Assembly: GCF_902635505.1 (NCBI RefSeq)
Contig: NC_045426.1
Location: 329,520,374 to 329,584,373, forward strand
DNA length: 64,000 nucleotides
Direction: 5' to 3'
Source of the DNA: Sarcophilus harrisii
Lineage: Eukaryota; Chordata; Mammalia; Dasyuromorphia; Dasyuridae
The position numbers and the translations under genes were made by a program. Below are positions 11,385 through 23,525 of this stretch, piece after piece. The notes beneath the pieces are model-generated. The model was not told the origin of the DNA, ran no database searches, and saw only the letters and a list, made by a program, of their open reading frames with translations. Position 1 is the first letter of the stretch; each line of letters starts with the position of its first letter.

Positions 11385-11582
11385 AACCCCACTTGTGTTT
11401 TCTTGGCAAAGATATTAGAATCATTTTTCATTTCTTTCTTCAGTTCCTTTTGTGGATGAGGAAACTGAGGCAAACAGGGATAAATAACTTTCTAGTTTCA
11501 CAGAACCAGTAAGTGTCGCATTTGAACTCAGTCCTAACTCCAGGCCTGGCGTTCTATTCTTTGCACCATATAGCTGCCCACT
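11385..11582 (-). mobile_element. Marsupial tRNA-derived SINE, antisense
   Basis: Reads TTTTCTTGGCAAAGATATTA, GATGAGGAAACTGAGGCAAAC, TTTGAACTCAGTCCTAACTC and ends ATATAGCTGCCCA, the complement of the SINE head. It is the long form whose tail lies at the left. Confidence 0.8.
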
Positions 11583-11874
11583 CCACTATTACTCTGAGTT
11601 TAGGCTATTTGGTTCTGCTGGGAATACATCCCTCCCAAGGGGAGTCCAAACAACAAGATGGTGCTACGATTCTAAAAGACTTTATAACTCTATGGGAAAG
11701 CAGGATTCATTGGAGAGAGTGTTCCTAGCCATGAACTAAATTAGAAAATTCACCCGTAGCAAACTGTGACTGTAGGAATAAGTCAAAGATATGTAATTTA
11801 TGGAAATCTCCTCCAAACTAAGCCAGTTCTGGGTAAGGCCAGAGCTTAGTGTGCTAAGCAATGGGTCATAAAAA
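11583..11874. other. Unassigned DNA
   Basis: Nothing recognisable between a SINE and an L2 end. Confidence 0.35.
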
Positions 11875-12010
11875 TATTAATCTCTTCATATGTTGTATCC
11901 TTTCCTAGTTAGCCTCATGAGAACGTGACTACATTTTGTTTTTTCCTTATATCACCAGTGTCCAGCAAAGAACTCTGCACATAGAGAGGGATTAGTAAAT
12001 GTTCATTTGG
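11875..12010 (+). mobile_element. L2 LINE, 3' end
   Basis: GCCTCATGAGAACGTGACTAC, then ATCACCAGTGTCCAGCAAAG and GGATTAGTAAATGTTCATTTGG follow the L2 3' signature. Confidence 0.65.
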
Positions 12011-12149
12011 AAATTATAACCAGAATAAGAAAAACTTGAACAATTCTCTCAATATTTTTGGTTGTCAATAACTTGAGTCTGTCTTCCTTCTCAATATTTT
12101 CCATCTCGTTTCCAGAATCGAGATCACAACATTGTATATTTAAAGTTAA

Positions 12150-12325
12150 GTTAAAAGGAGTATTCAGGGACATCTAAACCAATTCCTTCATTTAATATAT
12201 AGGGGAAATTGAGGCCCAGAAAAGTAAAATTATTTATCTAGCATCACACAACTGGTAAGGGTTAAGTCTCTGAGGTCTCCTGACTCCATAACCTGGTGCT
12301 CTATACACTTTACCATAAGTACTTC
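12150..12325 (-). mobile_element. MIR/THER-type SINE, antisense
   Basis: GGGACATCTAAACCAATTCC, GGGAAATTGAGGCCCAGAAA, CATCACACAACTGGTAAGG and GGTGCTCTATACACTTTACC mirror the MIR order on the minus strand. Confidence 0.7.
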
Positions 12326-12654
12326 TTTCTTAAGTTTTATTTTAAAATAATCAGCTCAAACCTATCTGAGTATTCATAATGATAATGACCATGGTGGTGA
12401 TTATTGTAATAAATAATAATAACAACCAATTAAAAGATTAGAAAAACATGATGAATGAGGTAATCTGATTGTAACATTATATTTAATGTGTCATATATAA
12501 ACAGGATTGCTTTGTGCAATCAGTCAAAGAATCATTTGTGCATCCTCTTTCTACAACCTCCTATAGAGGGCTGGGTTTCAAAAGCAATGGGAAATTGAGA
12601 TTTTTCAAACATGTAGCAAAATATAATTATTGGTTCATATAATTAGAAGTAAAA

Positions 12655-12840
12655 GAATGTTAGAAATAGCACTGGATAGGAAGTCAAAGGAGGTTGATTA
12701 AAATTCTAACTCTGTCACTTACTATCTATGTGACCTTTGGAAAAATAATTTAACTCTGAGTTTTGATTTCTTTTCTTATAAAATTAAGACAATGAACTAT
12801 ATGGCCTCCAAAGTTACTTCCAGTTCAACTTAAATCTCAG
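12655..12840 (+). mobile_element. MIR/THER-type SINE
   Basis: ATAGCACTGGATAGGAAGTC, CTCTGTCACTTACTATCTATG, TGTGACCTTTGGAAAAATAA, then the CCTCCAAAGTTACTTCCAGTT tail. Close to full length and oriented rightward. Confidence 0.7.
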
Positions 12841-12859
12841 AAATAAGGGTCTGTCTGTA

Positions 12860-13425
12860 AAGGACTCTTTAAACCATTCTTTCTTGTACTGTAGAGACCA
12901 ATCACACACTACTTCCCTCTTACACTCTACATTCTAGCACAAACTAACCTATTTGCTGTTCCTTCTACAGAGCATCCATCTCTCTGTTCTGTATCTTGTG
13001 CATGTGTGAAATAGTATCCTTCCTTTCTTTTACCTCTTAGAAGCCCCAGATCTTTTCAAGGTTCAGTTCAAGTACCACCAGCATCACTTCCTATGAGAGG
13101 CCTTTCTTGATTCCCCAGATACTGCTGTTCCTCTATTAAATTACCTCCTTTTTATGTTATATTTACTTTTTTGGGGTACATATTATACCTCCCTCTTCTC
13201 CTCCTTTCTAGTAAAATGTTAACACTTTGAGTACAAGGACTGATTTTTATTTGCTTGTTTGTTTTGCTTTGTTTTATTTTGGTAAGACAAATTAGGGTTA
13301 AGTGACTTGCCCAGGCTCGCTTATACCCTTCATTTTTGTCTTTGTATCCCCAACCAATAGTATAGTACTTGGGATTTCTGCCAAGACTTTATAAATGCTT
13401 GTTAAATAAGTGAATGTCATCAATC
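12860..13425 (+). mobile_element. L2 LINE, 3' UTR and 3' end
   Basis: The order TTCAAGGTTCAGTTCAAGTA, CACTTCCTATGAGAGGCC, GTATCCCCAACCAATAGTAT and TAAATGCTTGTTAAATAAG is the L2 3' part. A short antisense SINE piece (about 13270-13325, AGGGTTAAGTGACTTGCCCA) interrupts it before the terminal segment. Confidence 0.7.
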
Positions 13426-13744
13426 CTTAAAATACAAGCTAGTATTTTGTTCTCTTTGAGAAACTCCTGAGAAACTATTTCTACCCAATCAAGTGTAAAA
13501 TTCAAAAAGAAGAAAGGGCTACTTCATTACCAGATATTCAGGATGTAGTTCAGGGAAAACTATATCATATACCCTTTGAGAGTGAGAGTATCTTCAACAC
13601 TTTTTGGGTCACTTCACAAGGTATCTCTATTATAAAAAATAGTACAAGATATACAAGATGGTACATCAAGAGTTTTGTTTCATTAAAAGTGGTTTTATTT
13701 TGTCTTATTTTTGTCTTTATTTAGCCTCAGCAGGCTAGAGAACT

Positions 13745-14005
13745 AATAACATCTGACATTTATAAAAGATTTAAGGTGTGCAAAGAACTTCACATACATT
13801 ATTTTATCTGATCAACACAACAACCCTGGAAGGTAAGTAATATGAGTATGAAGATCTCCATTTTATAGATAAGGCAACTGACTCAGAGAGGAGGCCAATT
13901 CATCCATAGTCACACAATTATTGTCTGGAGCAAGATACAAACCCAAGTAAGTATTTGCTAGCAGCAGAGGTCAGTGCTCTTTCTGCCACACCATCTAATC
14001 TGAGA
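13745..14005 (-). mobile_element. MIR-type SINE, antisense
   Basis: Reads AGGTGTGCAAAGAACTTCAC, ACAACCCTGGAAGGTAAG, TAGATAAGGCAACTGACTCA and TCAGTGCTCTTTCTGCCAC. This is the marsupial MIR form with the long 3' part (the CTTTGCA and CATTTATAAA words). Confidence 0.7.
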
Positions 14006-14604
14006 GCAAGAGTCACATAACAGTAGGCATCAGAACGGCAGGTGGGCAACACAGAACCCCAAATAACTACACCTCAAAATACCTGCTGGAAAAAACTAGT
14101 AATAGTACAAAGGGTGCCACACCAAATGAAGTTCCAGCAGGGAGCTGAGAGCAACCTGCAACAATAACCTATCTTATGTCAACTATAGCAAAACAGAAAT
14201 CATTGTATTCAAGGTTGCAAGTGCCTAACAATTTGGATAGGTCTTTGGGAGAGTTTTGCTCCTGTTCTGCTTTCCAAGAATTCTGTTTTGGATTTCTTTT
14301 TTTTTCATTTACTTCCTTTTCTAAATCCATGAATCCTATGTCTGCAGGTAGGAATCAGTCTCAGGAGTGATAATATGCATAGATTTCCTAAGTTATCTAG
14401 AATAAAGGCACACATGAGCCAAAAGGAATTATAAAAATCCCCCAATATCCTGAGCCTTTGGAGCTTTAAGGGTTTCAGACTCTCCTCCCCCCCCAAAAAA
14501 AATCACATGAATAATCTCCCAATATTAGTAATTTGTCCCAAAGTATCCACAGAACTTGTACATCTAGATCAGTACAGTCCCCTTCAAAAGAGTCACCTTG
14601 GGAG
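14006..14604. other. Unassigned DNA
   Basis: No repeat or exon recognised. Two short opposing frames (14176-14370 and 14305-14496) have no recognisable domain. Confidence 0.35.
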
Positions 14605-15363
14605 TGATGAGGTTTAGATTTGGGGAATCCAAATGAAATTAGGGTTTCTGGTGGTCAGGGAGTTAAATGAGGTCTAGTGGCAGTTTCGAGGTTCAAGGAA
14701 TCAAAAGGAGGGGTTTGACTCCCCTGCAACCCCTCAGGATTCGGCACAAGGGTAGAGAGTTTTGGGGGAACTCCCTTCTGGCGGCACAGAGGCTCCCTGC
14801 AAAGGAATTTACAGACCCAAAAGCCTAGATCGATAAAAGAGGTTTATTATGGGGATTGGAAGCATAAAGTCTGATTAGGGAAATAGGTGAGGATAAAGAG
14901 AGGATGGCACTGGAGAAGAGTATTCCAGTGGGCAGAGGCTCCTTGGGATGCCAAGCATTGTATAGCTGGCACGTTTGGAACCTCTGCAAAGACAGGAGTT
15001 TAGTTTTGTTCTTTTTATAATGAGAGATTTAGCTAAAGGGGATCCATGGGTAGAGTCCCAAGTTGACTCCTCATTGGGTTTCGGTGAGGGCTAGAATTTG
15101 TTTGGTAGGGGTTGGGAAACCCAAGCAGATAATTGGAATGGGGGCTGGGATGGCCCAAATTGGCTCAGATCTGATGGGGGTTGGGACAAGCCCAGATCTC
15201 CTATTGGAATTCAAAGGGGTGCTTTTGACCAGGATTTGTGAATCAAAAGTCCTGGCATCCTGGATTGATCATGCGTCCCTCAGTCAGGAAGGGTTGGGAA
15301 TCAGAAAGGAATCACAAATCAATCTGAAAGGAATCACAAATGCAGTTTTGTAAAGGGACCACA
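14605..15363 (-). mobile_element. LTR of an endogenous retrovirus
   Basis: A GC-richer block of about 760 bp, bounded approximately by TGATGAGG and GGGACCACA. On the minus strand an AATAAA (near 14845) precedes a 240-bp R-U5-like part, so the LTR points left. It stands out from its AT-rich surroundings. No internal retroviral region adjoins it, so it is solo or isolated. No TSD was found, and the edges may be off by tens of bases. Confidence 0.5.
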
Positions 15364-15629
15364 ACCCGTTTCAGGAGGTTGCTGACTTTGCTCAACACAT
15401 GCTTAGATCTCTTTGGAAACTGCCTCCACATCTTGTGGTCCTTTATTTTGATCTCTAATTTCCTTTCTGCTCTGTTCATTTATGAACCTACAATCTTGTG
15501 ACTGTTCTTAAAGATGGCACACCTACAACCTCTAAGAGTAGATTTGATTTTCAGAAACAGCCAAAGTCACTTAGAACTGTCTGAGAAAAGCTAGTTTGGG
15601 CCAAAACCAAAATCATAAAGCAATATATA

Positions 15630-15800
15630 GAGAGCTAGAAGGGACGTTTGAGACCAACTAAATCAGCTTGCTAGACTAAAGAAAGTGGGAGTCAGACTTG
15701 ATCGAAACCACAAAGTAAATAAAAACAAACGGGATTTAAATCCAGTTTTCTGACTCCCAATCTAGCACAATTTCCATTGCATTACACTACCTCCAATGAC
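15630..15800 (-). mobile_element. MIR/THER-type SINE, antisense
   Basis: AGAGCTAGAAGGGACGTTTGA, AACCACAAAGTAAATAAAA, GGATTTAAATCCAGTTTTCTG and ATTGCATTACACTACC follow the THER/MIR order in reverse. Confidence 0.65.
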
Positions 15801-17964
15801 AGATTCCATCTAAACAGGACCAACATACATCAGGGAAATACTGGTATGAGAAAAAAGATAATCCTTTGGAGAGAAAGAGAAAAAGAAAAAGAAGTCAGAC
15901 TTCAGAAATCTAGGCAAAATTCAAAAAACTGAGTGGCTAGAAGGCACAGATATCCAAGGAGTAGGGGACTTTTTCATTGAGTTCCAAGTCAAAGGAACAG
16001 TTAAGATACTTAACTGTTAAGATACTGCTTAACACTTAAGATACTGAGCCAGCTGGAGGCAATATTTTGTCAGACTTCAAGCTACTTCCTGGAAATTGAA
16101 GATGTGAGATTGTTGTTTTTTAATTTTGTGCCCAACTCTAGTTGATGATGACAGTTGTCCTGCACAGAGTGCCCCTGACTTCTGATGATTTAGCCATACC
16201 AACAGGACCTCAAACTCTAGCACAAGATGCAACTATAAAATTATGATACAGGTTTTCTTTATATGGCCTATAAATTGACTCTAAAATTTACTGAGGAAAT
16301 TCAGGAAGGCTGGGCAAAGCATTCAGAGCTGCATCTAAGAATCTGGGGAGCTGAAACAGGCAATACAAAAATCCTGAAACATTATCAAGAGACTGCAGAT
16401 GGGGAGGAATTGAGAGGGAAGGGTAAGAGAGAGAAAAAGATTTTTGTTAAGTAGGTACTAATTTCTATTGTTTCCATGCAGAAAGACTAAAGATGTTGTG
16501 CTCCAAAAGGTTCTTCTGTTCCTCCTCTTTCATGATTCTAAAAATCTCTGGATCTAATTAAAATTGGTAGATCCATATGATGGTATATCTGGGGAGAGAG
16601 AAGGGAGGTGGAACTGGATTGGAGTTGAAGTGGACATGGGTTGTCTACAACATGACCTCATCTTAAGTGTTCTTCTTTATGATGGCTTAAATCCAATTGG
16701 GTAAAATGCTGCTAGTCTCTGGTATGGTTTTTAGTATAGGCACTTGAGACTACAGCTCCAGCACCTTCCCTCAGGCATAGATTTCCCAGTGTTGTTAAAT
16801 AACTAACTTTTACTATCACTCTGGAGGGCAGGAGACCAGAAAGCCTGACATGTGGGGGTTTTGTAGGTAATTCAATGCTATTCTATGGCTATGTCTTGAT
16901 GAAGATAAAGAACTAAGAAATCAAAATAGTCCTGAGAATACAAATGTTTTCCCTTGAGGAAGAAATTCCAATGAACTCAAAAGGGAACCCACCATAGCGC
17001 TGCTTACAAAATTATGTAGTCACTATACAATTTCCCGGTCTTAATGAAGGAAATGGCACATCTAGATTACAATACTGAAGGTGACAATCAAGAAACTGGT
17101 GGGTTTAAAAGCCATATAAATATAGGGTCTTACAAAAGAGGACAAAAGGGCAGTTGCTCCTCTGAAGAAGGAAAAAACAAGGATTTCCCTTTTGTGGGCC
17201 TGAAAATTATCATATAATTAAAATAGATAAAGGATAAAGACCATATAATTCAAGGAACTTCATTATAAAATTAAAACTCCAGGTTTAAGCAGTCTGTAAG
17301 GATCTAAAAAAGGTGATGTGTCTCTTCTGAATGTGTCCATTTTTTGAAGTTTACATTAATATTCAAGAGACCTTACTTCCAAATATATAAAGGCAGAGAA
17401 TAAATAATCATTTGGTCAGAAAATGCTATAGGAATAGTAAAGAAGTTATGTGTATTTAAAATCTCCATAAAAAGCTATTAAATTTTTTAAAAAAATAAAA
17501 TCTCCATTAACATTTCCACATCAAAGTCAAAAAAGAAAATAAAACTGATATACTGAAGTTAAGAATAGATTAAAGACATGTAAAAGTTTGGAATAACAAT
17601 ATGCTATAAAAATTACTGATATAAAAATATGCCATCTAACAAATTTGATACTATACAGGCATAAAATTCTACATAGAGTTTGGAAGCAACCATGTGAACA
17701 TAAGGATGTATCTGGGGATATGCCAGCATGGTTAATTCAGAAAGAAGCCCACATTTATAACCTGTTTGGTTTAATTTCTGTTTTAAATATAATTACATGC
17801 CAGAATTCTAAAGCCCAACTTGCTTCCAGAAAATTTTAAACTGATATTTTTTCAGGGGGTGAGGGGGAACTGAGTGCAACATAAGAAAATCTTTTCCCAG
17901 ACTCCTCATCCCTAAATCCCACACACATCTGTACATAAAGGCATGCTCAAGCAAGTGAACACTG

Positions 17965-17966
<2 letters not shown>
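15801..17966. other. Unassigned DNA, about 2.2 kb
   Basis: No confident repeat family. The 63-codon frame at 16263-16454 is charged in its C-terminal half but has no recognisable motif. Sequence near 16100-16210 is somewhat GC-richer. Old repeat remnants are likely but cannot be named by eye. Confidence 0.35.

Positions 17967-18000
<34 letters not shown>
17967..18000. repeat. (CA)n microsatellite
   Basis: Seventeen uninterrupted AC units. The length and purity suggest that it is likely to be polymorphic. Confidence 0.98.
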
Positions 18001-18002
<2 letters not shown>

Positions 18003-18074
18003 CTTCTTATACCAGGTTTTCAGGAATGGCTATCGGTGAACAATTCTTCCAAAGTCACAAAATGCTGTTCATAT

Positions 18075-18093
18075 GGGTGGGTGGGTGGGGGGG
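18075..18093 (+). repeat. G-run motif with quadruplex potential
   Basis: Three GGGT steps followed by a run of seven G. Four G-runs with single-base loops are the classic parallel G-quadruplex pattern. It lies 75 bases from the CA repeat. Confidence 0.7.
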
Positions 18094-18837
18094 AAGGGAG
18101 GACATATAGAAATTGTTTAAAAACTGATTTTATTGGTTAGTTGTTCAAATGTTTCAAGCCTTTAAAAGAACTAAGTTTGAAAAAGTTTGAAAAGAAGCCC
18201 AGATTGACTGACAGTTTGGTCTCCTAGATACAAAAATTGCTAAGCAAGTATTCACTGTGCAGTGATGGACCTAATCTAGAGGGCATGAACACAGACTGGA
18301 GCAAAAGCATGCGTAAGCTGCAAAGAGCAGTTCTGTCTGATGGCATCACAAGCTTTCAAGTGGCTCGACCACTAACTTGCACTCCTTATCCCTACAAAAC
18401 TCACTTCACCTCTGTCTCAAGGCTCTAATGAAGGAGTTAGTCTACACAGTCTTAAGGTCTCTTTCAGAAGTGATAGTAACCTGTGATTTTTGGTAACTTT
18501 GGACATGCAGAAGGTAAACCAAAAGACTGAACTTGGTGTGATTCCTGGGTGGCTCTAGAAATAGAGGGATAGCCCAGATTCCCCCAGGCCTCATAGTACT
18601 AAGGAAGGCAAAGAGTCCTAAAAGGAGCTGGGGTCACAAAGAGATTGCATTATTTTGCCTATGATCAGAACTACTCCAAGGGACATCCAGAAATGGAATC
18701 AGCAGCAGGCAGAGAACATTAAAAAGAAAATAGTCCTTAGAGTTCTGGTGCAGAATTGGTTTTTGGCCCTGTGTTATTTCTTATTTACAAAACTAAAGAT
18801 GACCTCTGTGGAGACTTTGGGATATTTGCTTGCCTAT
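18094..18837. other. Unassigned DNA
   Basis: No repeat family or exon recognised. A frame that starts at 18655 runs into the pyrimidine tract and has no recognisable N-terminal domain. Confidence 0.35.
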
Positions 18838-19558
18838 CATATCTTTCTTCTCTCTCTTCCTCCTCCCTTCACTTTTCTCCACTTCTTCTCCCATCTCCTC
18901 CATCTTTCTCAACCTTCTTTCTCTTCTTCATCTCCCTCTCTTCTCTCTCCTCCCTCTCCCTCTCCCTCTTCTTCTGCCTCCTCTCTTTTTCCCTCCTTCC
19001 CTCCCTCTATCTCTGTTTCTGTCTTTCTGTCTCTTTGTCTCTCTGTTTCTCCCACTCTCCGTCTGTCTCTCTGTCTTTGTGTGTCTCTCTGTCTCTGTAT
19101 CTTTCTGTTTCTCTGTATCTTTGTCTCTATGTGTGTGTCTCTCTCTGCCTGTCTCTGTCTTTCTGTCTCTCTGTCTCTGTTTCTCTTTCACTCTCTCTAT
19201 ATCTCTGTCTTTCTCTCTTTCTCTCTGTCTCTCTGTTTCTGTACCTCTCTATCTCTCTATCTTTCTGTGTCTCTGTCTTTGTCTCTCTGCCTCTCTATGT
19301 TTCTCACACTTTCTGTGTCTTTTTCTCTGTCTCTGTCTCTGTCTCAGTTTCTCTCAATCTCTCTCTGTCTCTCTTTCCCTTCTCTCCTCCATTCTCCCCT
19401 CTCTTGAAACCTAACCCTTTACAGGAGGTTGCAGAAAGAGAATGTACAAAATGGACACATTCCCTCCTCTCTACCTCTCTCTGTCTATCTGTCTCTCTGT
19501 GTGTTTCTCACTGTTTCTCTGTCCTTCTGTTTGTCTGTCTCTTTCCTCCTCCTGTCTA
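18838..19558 (+). repeat. Long polypyrimidine tract
   Basis: About 700 bases of C and T with scattered G, moving from CTTCTTCCTCC words at the left to TCTCTGTCTTTC words at the right, broken by a unique 50-base patch near 19405-19465. Three overlapping long frames on the plus strand (Ser/Leu/Cys/Val-rich) and one on the minus strand (Arg/Glu/Lys-rich) arise only from this composition. Such tracts can form triplex DNA. Confidence 0.95.
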
Positions 19559-19569
19559 GAGATGATTGA

Positions 19570-19690
19570 AAGAAAGAAACCTGGGTTCTAATTCTAAATC
19601 TATCAATGAGTACTTATGCATTATTACATGAAGTGCAAAATGATTATCCTTCTAATGCTACAGTTTCCTAATTTGTAAAACTGGGTCTTA
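19570..19690 (+). mobile_element. MIR-type SINE fragment
   Basis: AACCTGGGTTCTAATTCTAA (B-box region), then CAGTTTCCTAATTTGTAAAA. The middle is heavily worn. Confidence 0.5.
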
Positions 19691-20729
19691 CAGTTTTACA
19701 CTGTAAAGTATACAGTGACAACACTATTTTATATTTAGGTTTACAAATTTAGCATTATGAAGACTGGTTATTTGGTCTCAAGAACTCTGGGGGCAATTAG
19801 AGTACAGAAACTCTGCTTATAGTACGCTGCCAATAAACAGACCAGTTATCTGAAAAGTTTTAAAATGCTTTTCTTTATTTTTACGTTTAAAAAGTAGAAA
19901 TAAAATTCTATATAAAAACAACTAATCATGGCCAGCTACGGTAGTATCACTAAATTTAAATGGTAGTAGACTTTAAAGTTAAAACTTTTTTTTTTGTTTT
20001 GCTCAGGGGTAATGCCTTTCTCAACTATGATGCACAGTCCAGTTGCTCTTTGTCTCTTACAGTGTCAATGAGTAGAAAACCACGCCTTGTGCACCATACA
20101 ATTCTGAATTTCCTTTTTAGCTAGAAACTCTTGGTAGTTGCTTCTCCTCTACTCAGCTACCCAAGTTATATATACTGTTAGGTGAGTAAAGAAAGATACA
20201 AATGTCACCTCTCTGACAAATTAAATTTTTTTATTTCTATTGAAATTGATTTCTCCAGTCTTACCAATGGCCTCTAATTGCTCTTTTTCCTTCATCCTCA
20301 ATGCATTCACTCTCTTGGTTTTCCTTATTTCTTGAGTTGCTTCTCTTTTGTTCACTGGCTCCCCTTTCATTTCCAGCATGGCCATTTTCTTCCCATCCGA
20401 ATCCTCTGCTGTTGTATGGCTTCTGATCACAAAACAACTCTCTCAGTTTTAGAACTCCCAGCCTTGTCCCCTCCCTCAAATCCCACTGATTAGTGAGTGT
20501 ATCACATAACTCAAAATAAATGGTTGGCCACAAAAAATGCTTCATATTTCATCCCTGGCTGCCTTCTTGCCTTTAGCTCCCTCCCCTTGCTTTGCCTCCC
20601 ATTCCCCCTGCTCTGAAACGATAACCAAATCAAAAGTCATTGCTACTGAAAAGGGCATAACATTACATCTCATTATGTATCCACTCACCAGTTCTATAAA
20701 TACTTCCTCTTTGAGTATTAGGTCCTAAT
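19691..20729. other. Unassigned DNA
   Basis: No clear family. Opposed short frames near 20221-20545 have no recognisable domain; the C/T-rich bias near 20550-20610 resembles L2 3' UTR, but I cannot fix the match. Confidence 0.35.
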
Positions 20730-20855
20730 GTCTACACTTTTTGTTCAGTTGTGTCTGACTCTTTGAGACCCATTTTGAGTTTTTTTTAGAAAGTTACTGG
20801 AGTGATTTGCCATTTCATTTTCCAGCTCATTTTACAGATAAGGAAACTAAATCTT
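20730..20855 (-). mobile_element. 3' part of a marsupial SINE, antisense
   Basis: Reads TTGTTCAGTTGTGTCTGACTC, GAGTGATTTGCCATTTCATT and CAGATAAGGAAACTAAA. The first block is the RTE-like SINE tail. The head is missing. Confidence 0.75.
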
Positions 20856-21520
20856 CTTCAAGGTTCTCTTAGTTTCTATCAAAATTCTCTATGATAAAAC
20901 TCACTCATTCTCAAAGCTTCAGCACTCAGCATCTTTTCAGATGATTCCAACAGCTATATCTCCAGCTCCAACTTTGTCCTAAATTCCAGACCGATATCTC
21001 CAACTACCAACATGATATCTTCACTTGAAAGTCTGTCTAGTTCCTCAAATTCAACATGACCAAAACTGAATTTTCTTACAATCATTGTAAGGAAATATGA
21101 TCATTTCCTAATCAATCTTCCTGCCTCCATTATTTTTTCTCCTCCAAATTATCTCTTATATCACTATGACATTAATTTATTTTATTCTCAGACCTGAAAT
21201 CCCTCAATGGCTTCCTACTGCTAAACAAATAAAAATTCAAAATCTTGAGACATTCAAGGACTTCCATAATATAATACCAACTCCTCTTTCCAACCTTCCC
21301 ATACCATTTCCTTTCCACATTCTATTATTCCAGCTAAATTGCAGCATTCTTTATCCCTTATACATATCCTTAAGATCCAAGATTTTGTTCACACTTGTTC
21401 TCTATACCTAAGACAGCCCATTGCTATTTTCACCTGCTTCAGTTCTACTTGTCCTTTAAGACCCAGCTCAAAAACTACCTCCTGAATTGATTTTTCTGAC
21501 TTAAAATAACCGTTCTCCCC
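20856..21520 (+). mobile_element. L2 LINE, 3' UTR segment
   Basis: Blocks in L2 order: CTCAAATTCAACATGACCAAA, AATCCCTCAATGGCTTCCTAC, AATTCAAAATCTTGAGACATT, CCTTTAAGACCCAGCTCAAAA and TACCTCCTGAATTGATTTTTC. It stops before the L2 3' terminus, where a CA repeat begins. Confidence 0.75.

Positions 21521-21522
<2 letters not shown>

Positions 21523-21565
<43 letters not shown>
21523..21565. repeat. (CA)n microsatellite
   Basis: Twenty-one uninterrupted AC units directly after the L2 segment. Confidence 0.98.
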
Positions 21566-21569
<4 letters not shown>

Positions 21570-22859
21570 ATAACATCAAAAGTCCAACTCTGATGCTCTA
21601 TTATGGTATTAAAATGGCATGGAGGTGAATATTCACTAAGTTCTCCAAGATGATACGAACACAAATCCAATGACTTTCCACAAAAGTAACCAAACTAGAA
21701 ACAAAATTTTGTTGTCCAAAGAAAAAGATAATTTAGTAAAGAAAATCTCAGGACCAAGTTAGCCACCAAATGATTAATTTTTGGTCATAGCAGCTCATGA
21801 AATGCATCTCATAAAGAAGTACCCTTAGTCTCATGAAGCTTTCTTCTACATTTATGATAATAAAAAAAACTGGGAGGGGTAAGAAATAGCAGAAGATGCC
21901 AAGAATCACAAACATTCTGTAAAGATTGAAAAAAAAAAGGTGATTGTGAAGAAGCATTCTTGCTGTACAGAAAGGTGTGCTAAGAATAGCAAACTTGTCT
22001 AAAACAATTATTTAGGTGTCCAACAACCAACCTAGCTAACATATTGTTGGGGAATTGAATCAGTTTGGTGTTCTTGTGGATTCCTTACTTTCTTTTGTCT
22101 ACCATAAGTTGTCAAACTTTGTGGATTATACTGACATTTTTACAATGGGTTAAGAGTTCACAAATTCTCAATGACTAATACAAGAATTGGAAGAGTTGGT
22201 TTCACTACAAACCCAAAGTCTGCAAGAAATAACTTTTCATGTCATGCTTGATGATTTTACTTAGCAATGCACATGACTATAAAGCAAACATACAATTTGA
22301 ACAATATTTTCAGTTTACGTACCAACATCTCTTTCAGACAAAGAAAAAGAGAAATTCTGTGAAGAATTTTACTCACTTCTCTTAATTACTCATGCCTCAA
22401 TATTTGGTGGCTTCAATGTGGAGGCTGACTATGCTAAAACACTAGTATACAATGATTAGTTTTGCAGTGAAAATGTTCAATGATGATTTTATAGTTTGAA
22501 CCAAAAAAAGGCAGAGTGAAAAATAGCAAACCTATAGTGGGAAATATGACTTAGGCTCGAGGAATGAAAACAGTCGAAAACTTATAGAGTACTCCCAAAA
22601 CTCATATATATATATATTCTGCATAATTTCTTCTAAAAGACTATCAGAAGGTACTAGATGTAGTGAGCACTTAATAAAATTACAAAAAGTGAAACTGATT
22701 TCTTCATAAAAGACAGGAAATTACTGGTTACAAATGCAACAGTCATTGCAGAATTAACTGCCTCTGTAGTCAGATCAGTTAGAGCAAAGGTCAAAGTAAA
22801 TAATAAAATGAAAGAAATAATAAAGATGAAAAAAGAAATGATATAGCCAAACTCATTTA

Positions 22860-23116
22860 AACAATGGTTAACATTTATGTGGAGATTATAATGTCCTAGG
22901 TACTTAACAATTTTTATCTCATTTTATTCTCACACCAGCTCTGGGAGGTAGGTGCTATTATTATCCTCATTTTTACAGATGAGGAAACTGAGGCAAACAG
23001 AGGTTGTGGTTTTCCTTGGGCCACTCAGGTAATAAGTATCTGAGATCAAATTTGAACTCATATCTTCCTGATTCTAAATTAGGAATTTTCACTATTGTGC
23101 CACCCAGCTGCCCCAA
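22860..23116 (-). mobile_element. Marsupial SINE, antisense, inserted in the RTE LINE
   Basis: TCTGGGAGGTAGGTGCTATT, GATGAGGAAACTGAGGCAAAC, TTTGAACTCATATCTTCCTGA and the terminal GCCACCCAGCTGCCCC. It separates the endonuclease and RT parts of the LINE, so it came later. Confidence 0.75.
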
Positions 23117-23249
23117 CCAACCAATATATAGACCATATCTGACAGTTACACGAAATATACTACTCTATATCTATCCAATCATCTTGGCTATTTTGCAATG
23201 AAGGAACAAATGTACCTTTTCTCAAATTTTTCTAGACCTGAACTTGATC

Positions 23250-23525
23250 ATTACACTAACAGAGTATTCAGTAACATTTCATTATTCTTTTTGTACATGT
23301 GGTCATAGTCATGGTGCATACTGTTTTCCTGGTTCTGCTTTCTTTACTCTGAATCAATTCATATAAGCCTTCCCAGATTTCTTGAGTTATTCATACTTGT
23401 TATTATTTGTGGTAAAGCAACATCCCAGTAAATGTATGTAATGCAGTTTGTTTAACTTTTCTTTAATCAAATGATATTTATTTTGTCTATAGATCTTTGC
23501 TACTAAAAAAAAAAAAAAAATACTA
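23250..23525 (-). mobile_element. L1 LINE fragment, antisense
   Basis: Complement of the L1 ORF2 C-terminal region: TCCTGGTTCTGCTTTCTTTAC, GAATCAATTCATATAAGCC, TTCTTGAGTTATTCATACTTG and a TTAACTTTTCTTTAATC segment, ending in a pure A run at 23506-23520. Confidence 0.55.

Noticed and set aside
18655-19559. Reading frames of 194-267 codons, the longest in the window
   Set aside because: They overlap in all three plus-strand frames and consist of Ser/Leu/Cys/Val runs dictated by the CT repeat. There is no domain, and frames this open arise from a tract that lacks A and so rarely makes stops.
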